A DNA stretch of 64,000 nucleotides from Desulfuromonadaceae bacterium (GCA_028712075.1 JAQTQX010000006.1:62001-126000), one strand, 5' to 3'. Numbered from the stretch's first letter, positions 8,083 through 17,329 are shown. Numbers and translations: made by a program. Notes: a model not told the origin generated them from the sequence alone.

Positions 8083-10341
8083 ATGAAAGTCGCACAAGCA
8101 AAAAAGAAACAATCCCCCAAAAAAGCCAAAAGCACCATTGATCCGTCAACTCCGCTGAAACCGATAAAATCAAAAAAAACGAAGAGTGCCAAAACTGTCA
8201 GTATCACTGCGGCAGCTCCTGTCCATTCTCAGGATGTTCCGGAGTTTGATCTCTCTGACAGCCAGTGGTTTCTTAATCGGGAGTTGACCTGGCTGTCGTT
8301 TAACCGCCGCGTTCTGCATGAGGCAGAGGACGAGCGGACGCCGCTTTTGGAGCGGCTCAAATTCATCGCCATTGTCAGCGGTAATCTCGACGAATTTTTC
8401 ATGAAGCGTATCGGCGGCCTGAAACAGCAGATCGGCGCCGGCATGCGCGAACTAACCCTTGATGGCCGTACTGCGCGTCAGCAGGTGACGGAGTGCTACG
8501 CTGAAATCCGTGATATTGAAGCCCGCAAGGAACAGCTGTTCACAGACGTTTTTACGCTGCTGGAGGAGAAGAATATCCTTATCGAGCGTCATGACGAACT
8601 GACCCCGAAGGAAAAAAAACAGCTGCGGGAGTATTATTATGCGAACATTTTTCCACTGCTGACGCCGCAATCGCTCGATCCTGCCCACCCGTTTCCGTTC
8701 ATCTCGAATCTGTCGCTCAACCTGCTTGTCTGTCTGCGCTATCCGAAGGCGAAACAGACCTCCCTGGTGCGGATCAAGGTGCCGGTCAATGCCGGTACGC
8801 CGCGTTTTATCCGGATCGGCAAGGGGGAGCATTTCATCCGCCTGGAAGAGTTGATGATGAACAATCTCGATATGCTGTTTCCGGGGATGGAAATTGTCTC
8901 GTGCGAACTGTTTCGGGTGACCAGGAATGCCAACACGGAAAGGGACGAGGAAGAGGCCGACGATTTGATGGAGATGATCGAATCTGAGTTAAAAGAGCGC
9001 AAGTTTGCGCCGATTGTCCGTCTGGAGGTCGGCAGTGATATGGAAACTCTCCACCGTGGCCGTTTGGCGGCAGAGCTTGAACTGGATGAGGTCACAGATG
9101 TTTTTGAGGTCCCTGGCCTGCTTGCCATGCGCGACCTTTTCGAATTGACTCAGCTCGATTTTCCCCGACTGCATGATGTGCCACACTACCCGATTGACCA
9201 TCCGCTGCTGCAGACCCAGCGCAACATATTCCACATCATTCGTGACGCCGGCGCCATTCTACTGCAGCATCCATACGAATCATTTTCCACTTCCGTCGAG
9301 CGCTTCCTGAGGGAGGCGGCGACCGACCCCAAGGTGCGCGGCATCAAGATGACCCTGTATCGCACTTCGCGGCAGAGCCGTATTATCGATGCCCTTATTC
9401 TGGCTGCGCACAACGGCAAACAGGTTGCCGTTGTGGTGGAGCTGAAGGCGCGTTTTGACGAAGCAACCAATATCAGTCTGGCGGAGCGGATGGAGGAGGC
9501 GGGTGTTCATGTCACCTACGGAGTCGTCGGGCTCAAGACTCACTGCAAAGTCATCATGGTGGTGCGTCAGGATTATAACGGACTGCGTCGCTACCTGCAT
9601 ATCGGTACCGGAAACTACCACGCCGATACGGCGCGTCTGTACAGCGACGTCGGATTGTTGACCAGTGATCAGGTCATTGCTGAAGATGTCACGGAGCTAT
9701 TTAATTTTCTCACGACCGGTTTCCTGCTCAAACGCAAATATTCAAAGCTTGCGCTTGCGCCACGGCTGTTGAAGAAGTCGCTGCTTGACAAAATTGAACG
9801 GGAGATACAGTTGCAGCTCGCCTCGGGCGGTGGGGCCATCCAGTTCAAGGTCAATGCCCTTGAGGATGGAGATATTGTCAGAGCCTTGTACCGTGCCTCA
9901 ATGGCCGGGGTAAACATTGATCTGGTGGTTCGTGATACCTGCCGCTTGCGCCCCGGTATTGTCGGGCTTTCTGATAACGTCCGCGTGATCAGTGTGGTCG
10001 GCAGATTTCTGGAGCACGCCCGCATCTATTATTTCCGGAACGGTGGTTCAGAAGAGTATTTTATCGCTTCGGCAGATGCGATGAAGCGGAATCTGGAGGC
10101 GCGAGTTGAAGTTCTCTGTCCGGTTGAGTCTCTTGAGCTGACTAAAGAGTTGCGTCTGATCTTTGATACTCATCTGACAGACCAGCGTTCTGCCTGGGAT
10201 ATGCAACCCGACGGCAGTTATTTCCAGCGGACACCGCCCGACGGGCAGGGCGAAGGGAGCCATCGGCTGCTGATTGCCTGTGCTGAAAAGAGGGTAAAGG
10301 AGAGCCTGAAGAAGAAAAAGGGTAAGAAGAGTATTAAATAA
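8083..10341 (+). CDS. ppk1: Polyphosphate kinase 1
   Basis: The 752-residue enzyme reversibly polymerises the gamma-phosphate of ATP into polyphosphate. The first ~60 residues are a Lys/Ser-rich extension absent from the shorter enterobacterial enzyme; the conserved core starts at WFLNRELTWLSFNRRVLHEA. Catalytic-region motifs are present: LKTHCKVIMV (region of the phosphorylated His), YLHIGTGNYH, and FLEHARIYYF with the later conserved His. The phospholipase-D-like C-terminal domains are complete. The gene stands alone; no exopolyphosphatase gene is nearby. AGGAAA before the ATG is a modest ribosome binding site. Confidence 0.97.
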   Translation: MKVAQAKKKQSPKKAKSTIDPSTPLKPIKSKKTKSAKTVSITAAAPVHSQDVPEFDLSDSQWFLNRELTWLSFNRRVLHEAEDERTPLLERLKFIAIVSGNLDEFFMKRIGGLKQQIGAGMRELTLDGRTARQQVTECYAEIRDIEARKEQLFTDVFTLLEEKNILIERHDELTPKEKKQLREYYYANIFPLLTPQSLDPAHPFPFISNLSLNLLVCLRYPKAKQTSLVRIKVPVNAGTPRFIRIGKGEHFIRLEELMMNNLDMLFPGMEIVSCELFRVTRNANTERDEEEADDLMEMIESELKERKFAPIVRLEVGSDMETLHRGRLAAELELDEVTDVFEVPGLLAMRDLFELTQLDFPRLHDVPHYPIDHPLLQTQRNIFHIIRDAGAILLQHPYESFSTSVERFLREAATDPKVRGIKMTLYRTSRQSRIIDALILAAHNGKQVAVVVELKARFDEATNISLAERMEEAGVHVTYGVVGLKTHCKVIMVVRQDYNGLRRYLHIGTGNYHADTARLYSDVGLLTSDQVIAEDVTELFNFLTTGFLLKRKYSKLALAPRLLKKSLLDKIEREIQLQLASGGGAIQFKVNALEDGDIVRALYRASMAGVNIDLVVRDTCRLRPGIVGLSDNVRVISVVGRFLEHARIYYFRNGGSEEYFIASADAMKRNLEARVEVLCPVESLELTKELRLIFDTHLTDQRSAWDMQPDGSYFQRTPPDGQGEGSHRLLIACAEKRVKESLKKKKGKKSIK

Positions 10342-10423
10342 AGATGTTAGATTGTGGGAAATTATTGCCTGTAATTATCCGAAAATTTATTTTGAATAAT
10401 CGATAATAATAAGAATAAAACAG

Positions 10424-10453
10424 TTGCAATAAAACCCATTTATATTTTATACC
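10424..10453 (+). promoter_or_regulatory. Weak candidate promoter of the hydrogenase operon
   Basis: TTGCAA (10424-10429) is followed at 17-18 bases by TTATAC/TATACC in a very A+T-rich 180-base gap between ppk and the hydrogenase small-subunit gene. Other AT-rich hexamers in the gap fit nearly as well, so this is only a pointer. Confidence 0.25.
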
Positions 10454-10524
10454 TATCCCGACAGTTAGAGATTCAGCTGATTTGCGCACTCTGAAGCAGC
10501 AGATACTTCTGAAAGGGGTCAGGT

Positions 10525-11661
10525 ATGAGTATTCAAAAGAACGGCGATGTATCAATATCGCCAGAACAATGTTCAGAAAAACGGGATTATTCCGTTGGAG
10601 AGATTCTCAGGCAGCGTGGGGTGTCCCGGCGCGACTTCCTCAAGTTCTGCAGCGCTATGGCAGCAGCACTTTCTCTGCCGGCATCGTTTGCCCCTTCAAT
10701 TGCCGAGGCATTGGACGAGGTTAAGCGACCAACACTCGTCTGGCTGAACTTCCAGGACTGTACCGGTGACACTGAGGCGCTGCTGCGTGCCGCCAATCCG
10801 ACAGTGGGTGAAATAATCCTTGATATTCTTTCGGTGGATTACCATGAGACGATCATGGCCGCCGCCGGGCACCAGGCCGATGAAGCACTGACGAGTACCG
10901 TAGCCAAGTACAAAGGCAAGTACATCTGCGTAGTTGAAGGCTCCATTTCCATGAAGGATGGTGGGGTGTACGGCTGTACCAGCGGCAAAACCCACCTGGA
11001 AATTGCCCGTACCGTCTGTGGCAGCGCCCTCGCCACCATTGCAATCGGTACCTGCGCTGCCTATGGCGGTATTGCCGCTGCCGTCCCCAACCCTACCGGC
11101 GCCGTTGGTGTCAAGGATGCGGTACCGGGCGCGACCGTCATCAACCTCCCCGGCTGTCCTTGCAACGCCGACAACCTGACCGCAACAATTGTCCATTATC
11201 TCGTGTTCGGCAAAATCCCCGCCATGGACAGCAAGGGGCGTCCGCTGTTTGCCTACGGTAAACGCATCCATGACAACTGTGAGCGAAGGCCGCACTTTGA
11301 TGCCGGGCAGTACGTCGAGCATTGGGGTGATGATGCCCATCGCAAAGGGTTCTGTCTTTACAAAATGGGGTGCAAGGGGCCGGCGACCTTCCACAATTGT
11401 CCGACCCAGCGCTACAACGAAAAAACCAGTTGGCCGGTTGCATCCGGACACGGCTGTGCAGGTTGTTCCGAACCGCAATTCTGGGACACCATGTCGCCGA
11501 TGTACCGTCGTTTGCCCAATGTGCCGGGCTTTGGCATTGAGGCAACCGCCGACAAGATCGGCCTTGGGCTGGTAGTTGGCACCGGTGCCGCCTTTGCTGT
11601 ACATGGCGTGCTGAACGCATTGCGCAGGGACAAAGAACCTGAAGAAACCAAGGAGGGCTAA
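10525..11661 (+). CDS. [NiFe] hydrogenase small subunit (group 1, Tat-exported)
   Basis: The 378-residue small subunit carries Fe-S clusters that pass electrons from the [NiFe] site to a membrane cytochrome b. A Tat signal (SRRDFLKF and a hydrophobic stretch, ~35-65) directs export of the folded complex, and a C-terminal helix (GLGLVVGTGAAFAVHG) anchors it. Distal-cluster ligands (His in IHDNCERR; GFCLYKMGC) and medial Cys (HNC; GHGCAGC) are present. The N-terminal proximal motif reads CTGDTE where most relatives have CTGCTE, so one cluster ligand is Asp; the other proximal Cys (IGTCAAYGG, LPGCPC) are kept. GGGGTCAGG precedes the ATG. It matches the Geobacter HyaS type. Confidence 0.95.
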   Translation: MSIQKNGDVSISPEQCSEKRDYSVGEILRQRGVSRRDFLKFCSAMAAALSLPASFAPSIAEALDEVKRPTLVWLNFQDCTGDTEALLRAANPTVGEIILDILSVDYHETIMAAAGHQADEALTSTVAKYKGKYICVVEGSISMKDGGVYGCTSGKTHLEIARTVCGSALATIAIGTCAAYGGIAAAVPNPTGAVGVKDAVPGATVINLPGCPCNADNLTATIVHYLVFGKIPAMDSKGRPLFAYGKRIHDNCERRPHFDAGQYVEHWGDDAHRKGFCLYKMGCKGPATFHNCPTQRYNEKTSWPVASGHGCAGCSEPQFWDTMSPMYRRLPNVPGFGIEATADKIGLGLVVGTGAAFAVHGVLNALRRDKEPEETKEG

Positions 11662-11664
11662 GAT

Positions 11665-13362
11665 ATGGCCAGGATTGTTGTAGATCCGATTACCAGAATT
11701 GAGGGGCACCTTCGTATCGAGGCCGAAATCGAAGGGGGATTCATAAAGGACGCCTGGAGTTCAGCCACCATGTTCCGCGGCATCGAAAAAATTCTCAAAG
11801 GACGTGATCCGCGCGATGCCTGGTTCTGGACACAGCGTTTCTGCGGCGTCTGCACCACAGTGCATTCCATTGCTTCCATCCGGGCGGTTGAAGATGCCCT
11901 CAAAATCAAGATTCCGCCGAATGCCCAGCTGATCCGCAATATCATCATGGGCATTCAGAATATCCAGGATCATGTCATTCACTTTTACCACCTCCATGCC
12001 CTTGACTGGGTTGATATCACATCCGGTTTGCAGGCGGATCCGACCAAAACCGCTGCGCTTGCGGCGTCGCTTTCCGATTGGCCGAACAACTCCGCGACCT
12101 ATTTCAAGGCGGTCCAGGACAAGGTGAAGGCGTTTGTTGCTTCAGGCCGTCTCGGGCCGTTTGCCAATGCCTATTGGGGGCATCCAGCCTACAAGCTGCC
12201 GCCGGAAGCCAATCTTATGGCAACTGCTCACTACCTGGAAGCGCTCGAGTGGCAGAAGGATGTCATCAAGATTCATGCGATCCTCGGCAGTAAAAATCCT
12301 CATCCGCAGACATTCCTTGTTGGCGGCATGTCGATTCCGATCGATCCGGATTCCCAGAATGCCTTGAATGCCGACAAACTGATAGAAATCAAGCGGCTGC
12401 TGAAAAAGGCGCAGGATTTTGTCGAAAAGGTGTACATTCCCGATTTGCTTGCGGTCGCTTCGTTTTACAAAGAATGGGCTGGCATCGGCGGCGGAGTCGG
12501 CAATTATCTGTCTTACGGTGAATTCCCGGATGCCAACGGCAATATGTGGTTTCCGGTCGGTGCACTCCTGGACAAGGATCTATCCAAGGTGCTGCCGGTC
12601 GATCAGGGCAAGATTGCCGAATATGTTGATCACTCCTGGTTTGAAAACAGTGGTGGTCCCGGCAAAGGACTGCACCCGTTTGATGGCGAGACGGAAGCCC
12701 GCTACACCGGGCCGAAACCGCCGTATCAGAACCTGGACACCACAGCCAAATACTCGTTCGTAAAATCGCCCCGCTATGAAGAAAAAGCGATGGAAGTCGG
12801 GCCGTTGGCCCGTATTCTGGTGGCGTATGCGTCCGGACATAAGGAGACAAAGGCTGTTGTCGATCTGGTGCTCGGCAAGTTGGGTGTCGGCGCGCCGGCC
12901 CTGTTCTCGACGCTTGGCCGGACAGCAGCACGTGGCATTGACTGTCTGCTGATCGCCCAGCAGACGCCGAAGTGGCTCGATGAACTGATCGGCAACATAT
13001 CAAAAGGTGATTATCGCATCCACAACAACGAAAGCTGGGATCCGTCAACCTGGCCGGCGGAAGCCAAGGGATACGGTTTCCATGAAGCACCGCGCGGTGC
13101 ACTTGGTCACTGGATCAAGATCAAGGATCAGAAAATCCTCAATTATCAGGCGGTGGTTCCTTCGACCTGGAATGCGTCTCCCCGTGACGCCAAAGGGCAG
13201 CGTGGACCGTATGAGGCCGCGCTGGTCGGTACGCCGGTGGCGGATCAAAACAAGCCGCTTGAAATACTGCGCACCATCCATTCCTTCGACCCCTGCCTTG
13301 CCTGCGCCGTTCATGTCATGGACGTAGACGGGAATGAAGTGGTTACGGTAAAGGTGTCCTAG
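11665..13362 (+). CDS. [NiFe] hydrogenase large subunit
   Basis: The 565-residue catalytic subunit holds the Ni-Fe(CN)2CO site, bound by two CxxC pairs that are both visible: RFCGVCTTVHSIAS near residue 60 and DPCLACAVH near the C-terminus. RIEGHLRIE at the start is the usual group 1 signature. Fifteen residues follow the final His, the extension normally removed by a dedicated endopeptidase after nickel insertion; no such protease gene is in this operon. The subunit has no signal of its own and should be co-exported with the Tat-bearing small subunit. The ATG lies 3 bases after the small-subunit stop, so the two are translationally linked. Confidence 0.97.
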   Translation: MARIVVDPITRIEGHLRIEAEIEGGFIKDAWSSATMFRGIEKILKGRDPRDAWFWTQRFCGVCTTVHSIASIRAVEDALKIKIPPNAQLIRNIIMGIQNIQDHVIHFYHLHALDWVDITSGLQADPTKTAALAASLSDWPNNSATYFKAVQDKVKAFVASGRLGPFANAYWGHPAYKLPPEANLMATAHYLEALEWQKDVIKIHAILGSKNPHPQTFLVGGMSIPIDPDSQNALNADKLIEIKRLLKKAQDFVEKVYIPDLLAVASFYKEWAGIGGGVGNYLSYGEFPDANGNMWFPVGALLDKDLSKVLPVDQGKIAEYVDHSWFENSGGPGKGLHPFDGETEARYTGPKPPYQNLDTTAKYSFVKSPRYEEKAMEVGPLARILVAYASGHKETKAVVDLVLGKLGVGAPALFSTLGRTAARGIDCLLIAQQTPKWLDELIGNISKGDYRIHNNESWDPSTWPAEAKGYGFHEAPRGALGHWIKIKDQKILNYQAVVPSTWNASPRDAKGQRGPYEAALVGTPVADQNKPLEILRTIHSFDPCLACAVHVMDVDGNEVVTVKVS

Positions 13363-13376
13363 AAAGGGGGCTGTGT

Positions 13377-14042
13377 ATGAGCGATTTCTGCAAGTTCAAA
13401 TGCTATATATGGGAACTCCCTGTCCGCTGGTGCCACTGGGTTAACGTGATGTCAATCGTGATACTGGCGGTGACCGGATTTCTCATCGGTACGCCGTTCT
13501 CCTTTGGCAGTTCAACATCAGATTTCACTATGGGATGGATACGTTTTACTCACTTTACGGCCGCCTACCTGTTTACGATCAGCGTTGCAAGCCGGTTTCT
13601 CTGGTCGTTCGTCGGCAACAGCTATTCGGGCTGGCGGGAGTTTTTCCCCCTCTCTACGGCCAGAGGCCGGGAAAAAACAGTCAAAATGCTGCGCTATTAT
13701 ATGTTCATCGACAAAGAGGTTCCTGAAACGGTTGGGCACAATCCCTTGGCCACCTCTGCCTATGTTATGCTGTTTGCCCTCTATTCCCTGATGATTCTGA
13801 CCGGTTTTGCCATATATGCCGAGCATGCACCCGGTTCGCCGCTACACCGGATGCTTGGTTTCATGTATCCTCTCTTCAGCACTCAGGGGATGCGCCTGGC
13901 TCATCATTTCAGCATGTGGATGATTTTCGGTTTTATCATCAACCATATCTACAGCGCCTGGTTGATGGATATTAAAGAACATGGCAGTGAGATTTCCAGC
14001 ATGTTCAGCGGCTATAAATTTACTGTGAGAAAAGAAAAGTAG
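13377..14042 (+). CDS. cybH: [NiFe] hydrogenase b-type cytochrome subunit
   Basis: The 221-residue integral membrane protein has about four transmembrane helices and His residues in the positions expected for two b hemes (RWCHWVN, WIRFTHF, RLAHHFSMW, INHIYSAW). It anchors the hydrogenase dimer and hands electrons from H2 to the quinone pool. The start at 13377 has AAAGGGGGCTGT upstream and lies 14 bases after the large-subunit stop. It closes the operon: an intrinsic terminator follows at once, and no hyaP-type maturation protease gene is present. Confidence 0.95.
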   Translation: MSDFCKFKCYIWELPVRWCHWVNVMSIVILAVTGFLIGTPFSFGSSTSDFTMGWIRFTHFTAAYLFTISVASRFLWSFVGNSYSGWREFFPLSTARGREKTVKMLRYYMFIDKEVPETVGHNPLATSAYVMLFALYSLMILTGFAIYAEHAPGSPLHRMLGFMYPLFSTQGMRLAHHFSMWMIFGFIINHIYSAWLMDIKEHGSEISSMFSGYKFTVRKEK

Positions 14043-14067
14043 AGTGATAATATCTGAGCGGAAGTGA

Positions 14068-14101
14068 AGCGGGGCATGCCGGTCGGTATACCCCGCTTTT
14101 T
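14068..14101 (+). terminator. Intrinsic terminator of the hydrogenase operon
   Basis: AGCGGGG (14068-14074) pairs with CCCCGCT (14091-14097) and is followed by a T-run, 26 bases after the cytochrome b stop codon. Confidence 0.85.
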
Positions 14102-14136
14102 GCTTAAACACAATAAAACATTTGAAACACTGAGCA

Positions 14137-14257
14137 ACAGAGCAACGGAGTAAAGACAAAGAAAAATGATCTTGAAAGAACCTATTTGAGACTCACCAGT
14201 TTGTGAAAGTGGTTTCTAACCTAAGATTCTGATTTCTCTGTTGCTCCGTTGCTCTGT
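14137..14257. repeat. Inverted repeat pair built from CTCYGTTG octamers
   Basis: ACAGAGCAACGGAG (14137-14150) is perfectly inverted as CTCCGTTGCTCTGT (14244-14257). Each arm belongs to a run of near-identical 8-mers (CTCTGTTG, CTCCGTTG). The pair brackets ~93 bases that hold no gene, between the hydrogenase terminator and truD. It resembles a small mobile or REP-like intergenic element. Confidence 0.55.
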
Positions 14258-14350
14258 GTTATGCGAACTTCCGTTATATGTTAAACATTTCCTGTTACGC
14301 AGTTGTTCTGGTAGACTGGCGCGCCTACCATCACATTCATGGGGAATAGC

Positions 14351-15550
14351 ATGCCACATCCATATCTGACCGCCGACATACCCGGCATCGGCGGCCTAAT
14401 CAAGGCGTTACCCGAAGACTTTTTCGTTGAAGAGATTGCTTCCTATCTCCCCTGCGGTTCCGGGGAACATTGCTATTTGACCATCGAGAAGCAGGGGATT
14501 ACGACATTCGAGGCGATTCATCGTATTGCCGCTGCTTTGAAGGTGTCTGAGCGCGATGTCGGCTATGCTGGTATGAAGGATGCTGTCGGTGTTACCCGGC
14601 AGACGTTTTCTATCCAGAAAATCGCCCCCGAAAAGGCGCTTGCTCTCGAACTAGATGGCGTCAGAGTGTTGTCTGCACTACGCCATGCCAACAAACTCAA
14701 ACTCGGGCATCTCAAGGGGAACCGGTTTCGCATCGTTATTCGTGATGTTTCCACAACAGCGGCAGAAACGATTCCCTCAATCGTTGATACGCTTGGGAAA
14801 CGGGGCGTGCCGAACTATTTTGGATCACAGCGCTATGGCGCACAGGGTAATTCGCATCTGATCGGAGCTGCCATGCTGCGCCGTAATTGGCATGAGTGCG
14901 TGGACCTTTTGATCGGAGAACCTCATGCAGTGCGGGATGAAGGGTGGTCAGCGGCAATCGTGGCGTACCAGCAGGGAAGCATTGATGAAGCGCTGCAACG
15001 TTTCCCTCGACACTGCCGTGGAGAACGGGACGTGCTGGAGCGGTTACGTGCCCGCCCGGGAGAGTACGAGAAGGCGTTTTCCGTCCTGCATCCCCGTATG
15101 AAAAAACTGTATCTTTCGGCTGTCCAATCGTTTCTGTTCGATCAAGTGGTGGCACGGCGGATAACCCATATTGATACGCTGATGACCGGTGACCTTGCCT
15201 GGAAACATATCAACGGCGCCTGTTTTCTGATTGAGGACGTGCTGGCGGAGGAGGCGAGGGCGGCACTCTTTGAAATATCGCCAACCGGTCCGTTGTTTGG
15301 CTGCAAGATGAAGCGTCCTGAAGGGGGTGTGCGGGAGCTTGAACGTACTATTCTGGAACAGGCGGGGGTGGAGCTCTCATCGTTTGATATATCGGGCGGT
15401 CTGCGCATGGAAGGGGAGCGACGGCCGATGCGGGTGCCTGCCGGTGACATCTCCTGGATTGTTACAGAAGATGTGGTGACGCTTGAATTCTCGTTGCCGA
15501 AGGGGTCGTACGCAACCTCGCTGCTGCGAGAGATAACCAAATCATTTTGA
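14351..15550 (+). CDS. truD: tRNA pseudouridine(13) synthase TruD
   Basis: The enzyme isomerises U13 of tRNA-Glu to pseudouridine. Family motifs are clear: FFVEE near the start, catalytic Asp in GYAGMKDAVGVTRQ, NYFGSQRYG, and the TruD insertion domain ending in PTGPLFG. The internal ATG at 14351 is preferred because GGGGAA lies a few bases upstream; an in-frame ATG at 14339 would add four residues (403 total) but has no ribosome binding site. The gene stands alone and converges on ackA across a shared bidirectional terminator. Confidence 0.95.
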   Translation: MPHPYLTADIPGIGGLIKALPEDFFVEEIASYLPCGSGEHCYLTIEKQGITTFEAIHRIAAALKVSERDVGYAGMKDAVGVTRQTFSIQKIAPEKALALELDGVRVLSALRHANKLKLGHLKGNRFRIVIRDVSTTAAETIPSIVDTLGKRGVPNYFGSQRYGAQGNSHLIGAAMLRRNWHECVDLLIGEPHAVRDEGWSAAIVAYQQGSIDEALQRFPRHCRGERDVLERLRARPGEYEKAFSVLHPRMKKLYLSAVQSFLFDQVVARRITHIDTLMTGDLAWKHINGACFLIEDVLAEEARAALFEISPTGPLFGCKMKRPEGGVRELERTILEQAGVELSSFDISGGLRMEGERRPMRVPAGDISWIVTEDVVTLEFSLPKGSYATSLLREITKSF

Positions 15551-15570
15551 TAATGAACTGTCTCAATACA

Positions 15571-15598
15571 AAATAACCGGCATTATGCCGGTTATTTT
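15571..15598. terminator. Bidirectional terminator between truD and ackA
   Basis: AAATAACCGGCAT and its inverted partner ATGCCGGTTATTT (15571-15597) form a near-perfect palindrome with A-rich and T-rich flanks, suiting both converging genes. Confidence 0.85.
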
Positions 15599-15622
15599 GT
15601 GCTTTTAGCATGAAAGCGCAGA

Positions 15623-16888
15623 TTATTTTCTGATAAAATCAGCCTTGGCGAATGAATACTGGAAGTGCATATGGTCGGTATAGGTGCCGTTAAGGATACC
15701 GACAACATCTTCCGTAAATACCAGCTCCTCGTCAGTCGGAATGACGTACACCTTCACCGGTGAGTCGTCAGTGGTAATAAGTGATTCGCGCTTGCGTGTC
15801 ATGGCATTTTTGTTGCGTTCACGATCAATGATAATACCGATGTGATCAAGCCCTTCAATCGCCTTTTCCCTGATGGCGGCGCCCATTTCACCGACACCGG
15901 CGGTAAACACGACCGCGTCGAGCTTGCCGACGGCAGCCATATATGAACCGATATATTTTTTCAGGCGATACGCTTCAATATCCAGTGCCAGTTGGCAGCG
16001 CTTGTCGCCTGCTATGGCGTGTTCGATGACATCGCGGCGGTCGGTGAAGCGGCCAGTTATGCCGATAACCCCGCTCTTTTTGTTGAGAATACTGTCAATT
16101 TCTTTGGCCGAGAGGTTGTTTTTCTGCATCATGAATGCGGGAATAGCCGGATCGATATCGCCGCAACGGGTACCCATGACGGCACCCTCAAGCGGGGTGA
16201 GCCCCATTGTGGTATCAACGGAAATGCCGTTCTTTATGGCACAGTGTGATACACCATTGCCGATATGCATGGTAACAATGTTGGTGTCTTTGGCCTCTTT
16301 GCCAAGTAACACTGCAGCCCGCTTGGAAACATACAGGTGCGAAGTGCCGTGAAAACCGTAGCGCCGAACCTGATACTGCTCATACCATTCGTAGGGGAGG
16401 GGGTAAATATAGGCTTGCTCAGGCATCGTTTGATGAAAGGCCGTATCAAAAATGGCAATGTGCGGGACACTCGGCATAAGTGCTTTGGCGGCTTCGATTC
16501 CCTCAATGTTGGGCGGATTATGCAAAGGGGCAAGGTGCTGCACTTCTTTTACGGCATTGAGCACGCTGTCGTCGATCATGACAGAACAGGTAAATTTCTC
16601 TCCGCCATGGACAACCCGGTGGCCGACTGCGGAGATCTCGTCAACACTTTTCAAAACGCCATGAACTGGGTCTGTTACTGTTTTTATAAGCAGATCGATC
16701 GCTTCCTGATGATTGGCGCAGTCCTGTTCGTGATGGTAGTTTTCGCGGCCGGGGATTTCATGCATGATAAACGAACCGCCAATAATGACGCGTTCTACCA
16801 TTCCCTTGGCGACAACCTCCATTTTCTGCCAATCGAAAAGCTGGTATTTTACCGATGAACTTCCGCAGTTTAGTGCCATAATAATCAT
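15623..16888 (-). CDS. ackA: Acetate kinase
   Basis: The 421-residue ASKHA-fold enzyme interconverts acetate plus ATP with acetyl phosphate plus ADP. Motifs: N-terminal NCGSSSVKYQ, HRVVHGGE, HLAPLHNP, IFDTAFHQTMP, RRYGFHGTSH, MHIGNG and FTAGVGEMG. The start MIIMALNCG follows AGGGGGT on the minus strand. In acetate-using metal reducers this is the entry of acetate to acetyl-CoA together with Pta, but no pta gene lies beside it here. It is a single-gene unit. Confidence 0.97.
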   Translation of the reverse strand: MIIMALNCGSSSVKYQLFDWQKMEVVAKGMVERVIIGGSFIMHEIPGRENYHHEQDCANHQEAIDLLIKTVTDPVHGVLKSVDEISAVGHRVVHGGEKFTCSVMIDDSVLNAVKEVQHLAPLHNPPNIEGIEAAKALMPSVPHIAIFDTAFHQTMPEQAYIYPLPYEWYEQYQVRRYGFHGTSHLYVSKRAAVLLGKEAKDTNIVTMHIGNGVSHCAIKNGISVDTTMGLTPLEGAVMGTRCGDIDPAIPAFMMQKNNLSAKEIDSILNKKSGVIGITGRFTDRRDVIEHAIAGDKRCQLALDIEAYRLKKYIGSYMAAVGKLDAVVFTAGVGEMGAAIREKAIEGLDHIGIIIDRERNKNAMTRKRESLITTDDSPVKVYVIPTDEELVFTEDVVGILNGTYTDHMHFQYSFAKADFIRK

Positions 16889-17053
16889 TAGGTACCCCCT
16901 TCGAATAAACAGAATTATCGTTATAATATCAGTAAAAAAATAACACCGAAACTAAAATAACTAGCTGTAATAAAACTGTTTTTGATATATACACGGAACC
17001 GGGAATGAATTCAACAAAATATATGCAGGCCGGTTTTCGAGGGGTGGATTTCT

Positions 17054-17081
17054 TTGCTGGACATTTAAAAAACGGTATGGT
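17054..17081 (+). promoter_or_regulatory. Weak candidate promoter of the ferredoxin gene
   Basis: TTGCTG (17054-17059) and TATGGT (17076-17081) are 16 bases apart, about 55 bases before the ferredoxin start. Visual match only. The rest of the 246-base gap from ackA is A+T-rich without further recognisable features. Confidence 0.3.
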
Positions 17082-17134
17082 AAATCACACAATGCTTTCC
17101 GTCAGGTGAGCTAATCTTGCAAGGAGGTGAAATT

Positions 17135-17302
17135 GTGGCTCATACAATTACTGAAGATTGCACAAATTGTGCGGCATGTGAGGATTCCTGTCCTGTTAAC
17201 GCTATTAGCGAGCAGGGTGGCAAGCGTGTTATCGACGCCGATACCTGTATCGACTGTGGAGCATGTGTTGATACGTGTCCCGTAAGCGCAATCCATGCCT
17301 AG
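17135..17302 (+). CDS. 2[4Fe-4S] bacterial-type ferredoxin
   Basis: The 55-residue low-potential electron carrier has two classical cluster motifs: CTNCAACEDSCP and CIDCGACVDTCP, each followed by V-N/S-A-I. The start is taken as GTG at 17135 because AAGGAGGTG sits ideally upstream; an in-frame TTG at 17117 would lie before that ribosome binding site. It is a single-gene unit closed by a strong terminator. Likely partners are pyruvate or 2-oxoglutarate:ferredoxin oxidoreductases encoded elsewhere. Confidence 0.95.
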   Translation: MAHTITEDCTNCAACEDSCPVNAISEQGGKRVIDADTCIDCGACVDTCPVSAIHA

Positions 17303-17329
17303 TTTCTGCTGAGTTAACGTGACGTATAC

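Noticed and set aside
10696-11709. 337-residue minus-strand ORF opposite the hydrogenase small subunit
   Set aside because: Antisense shadow of a strongly conserved gene; no plausible start signals or motifs.
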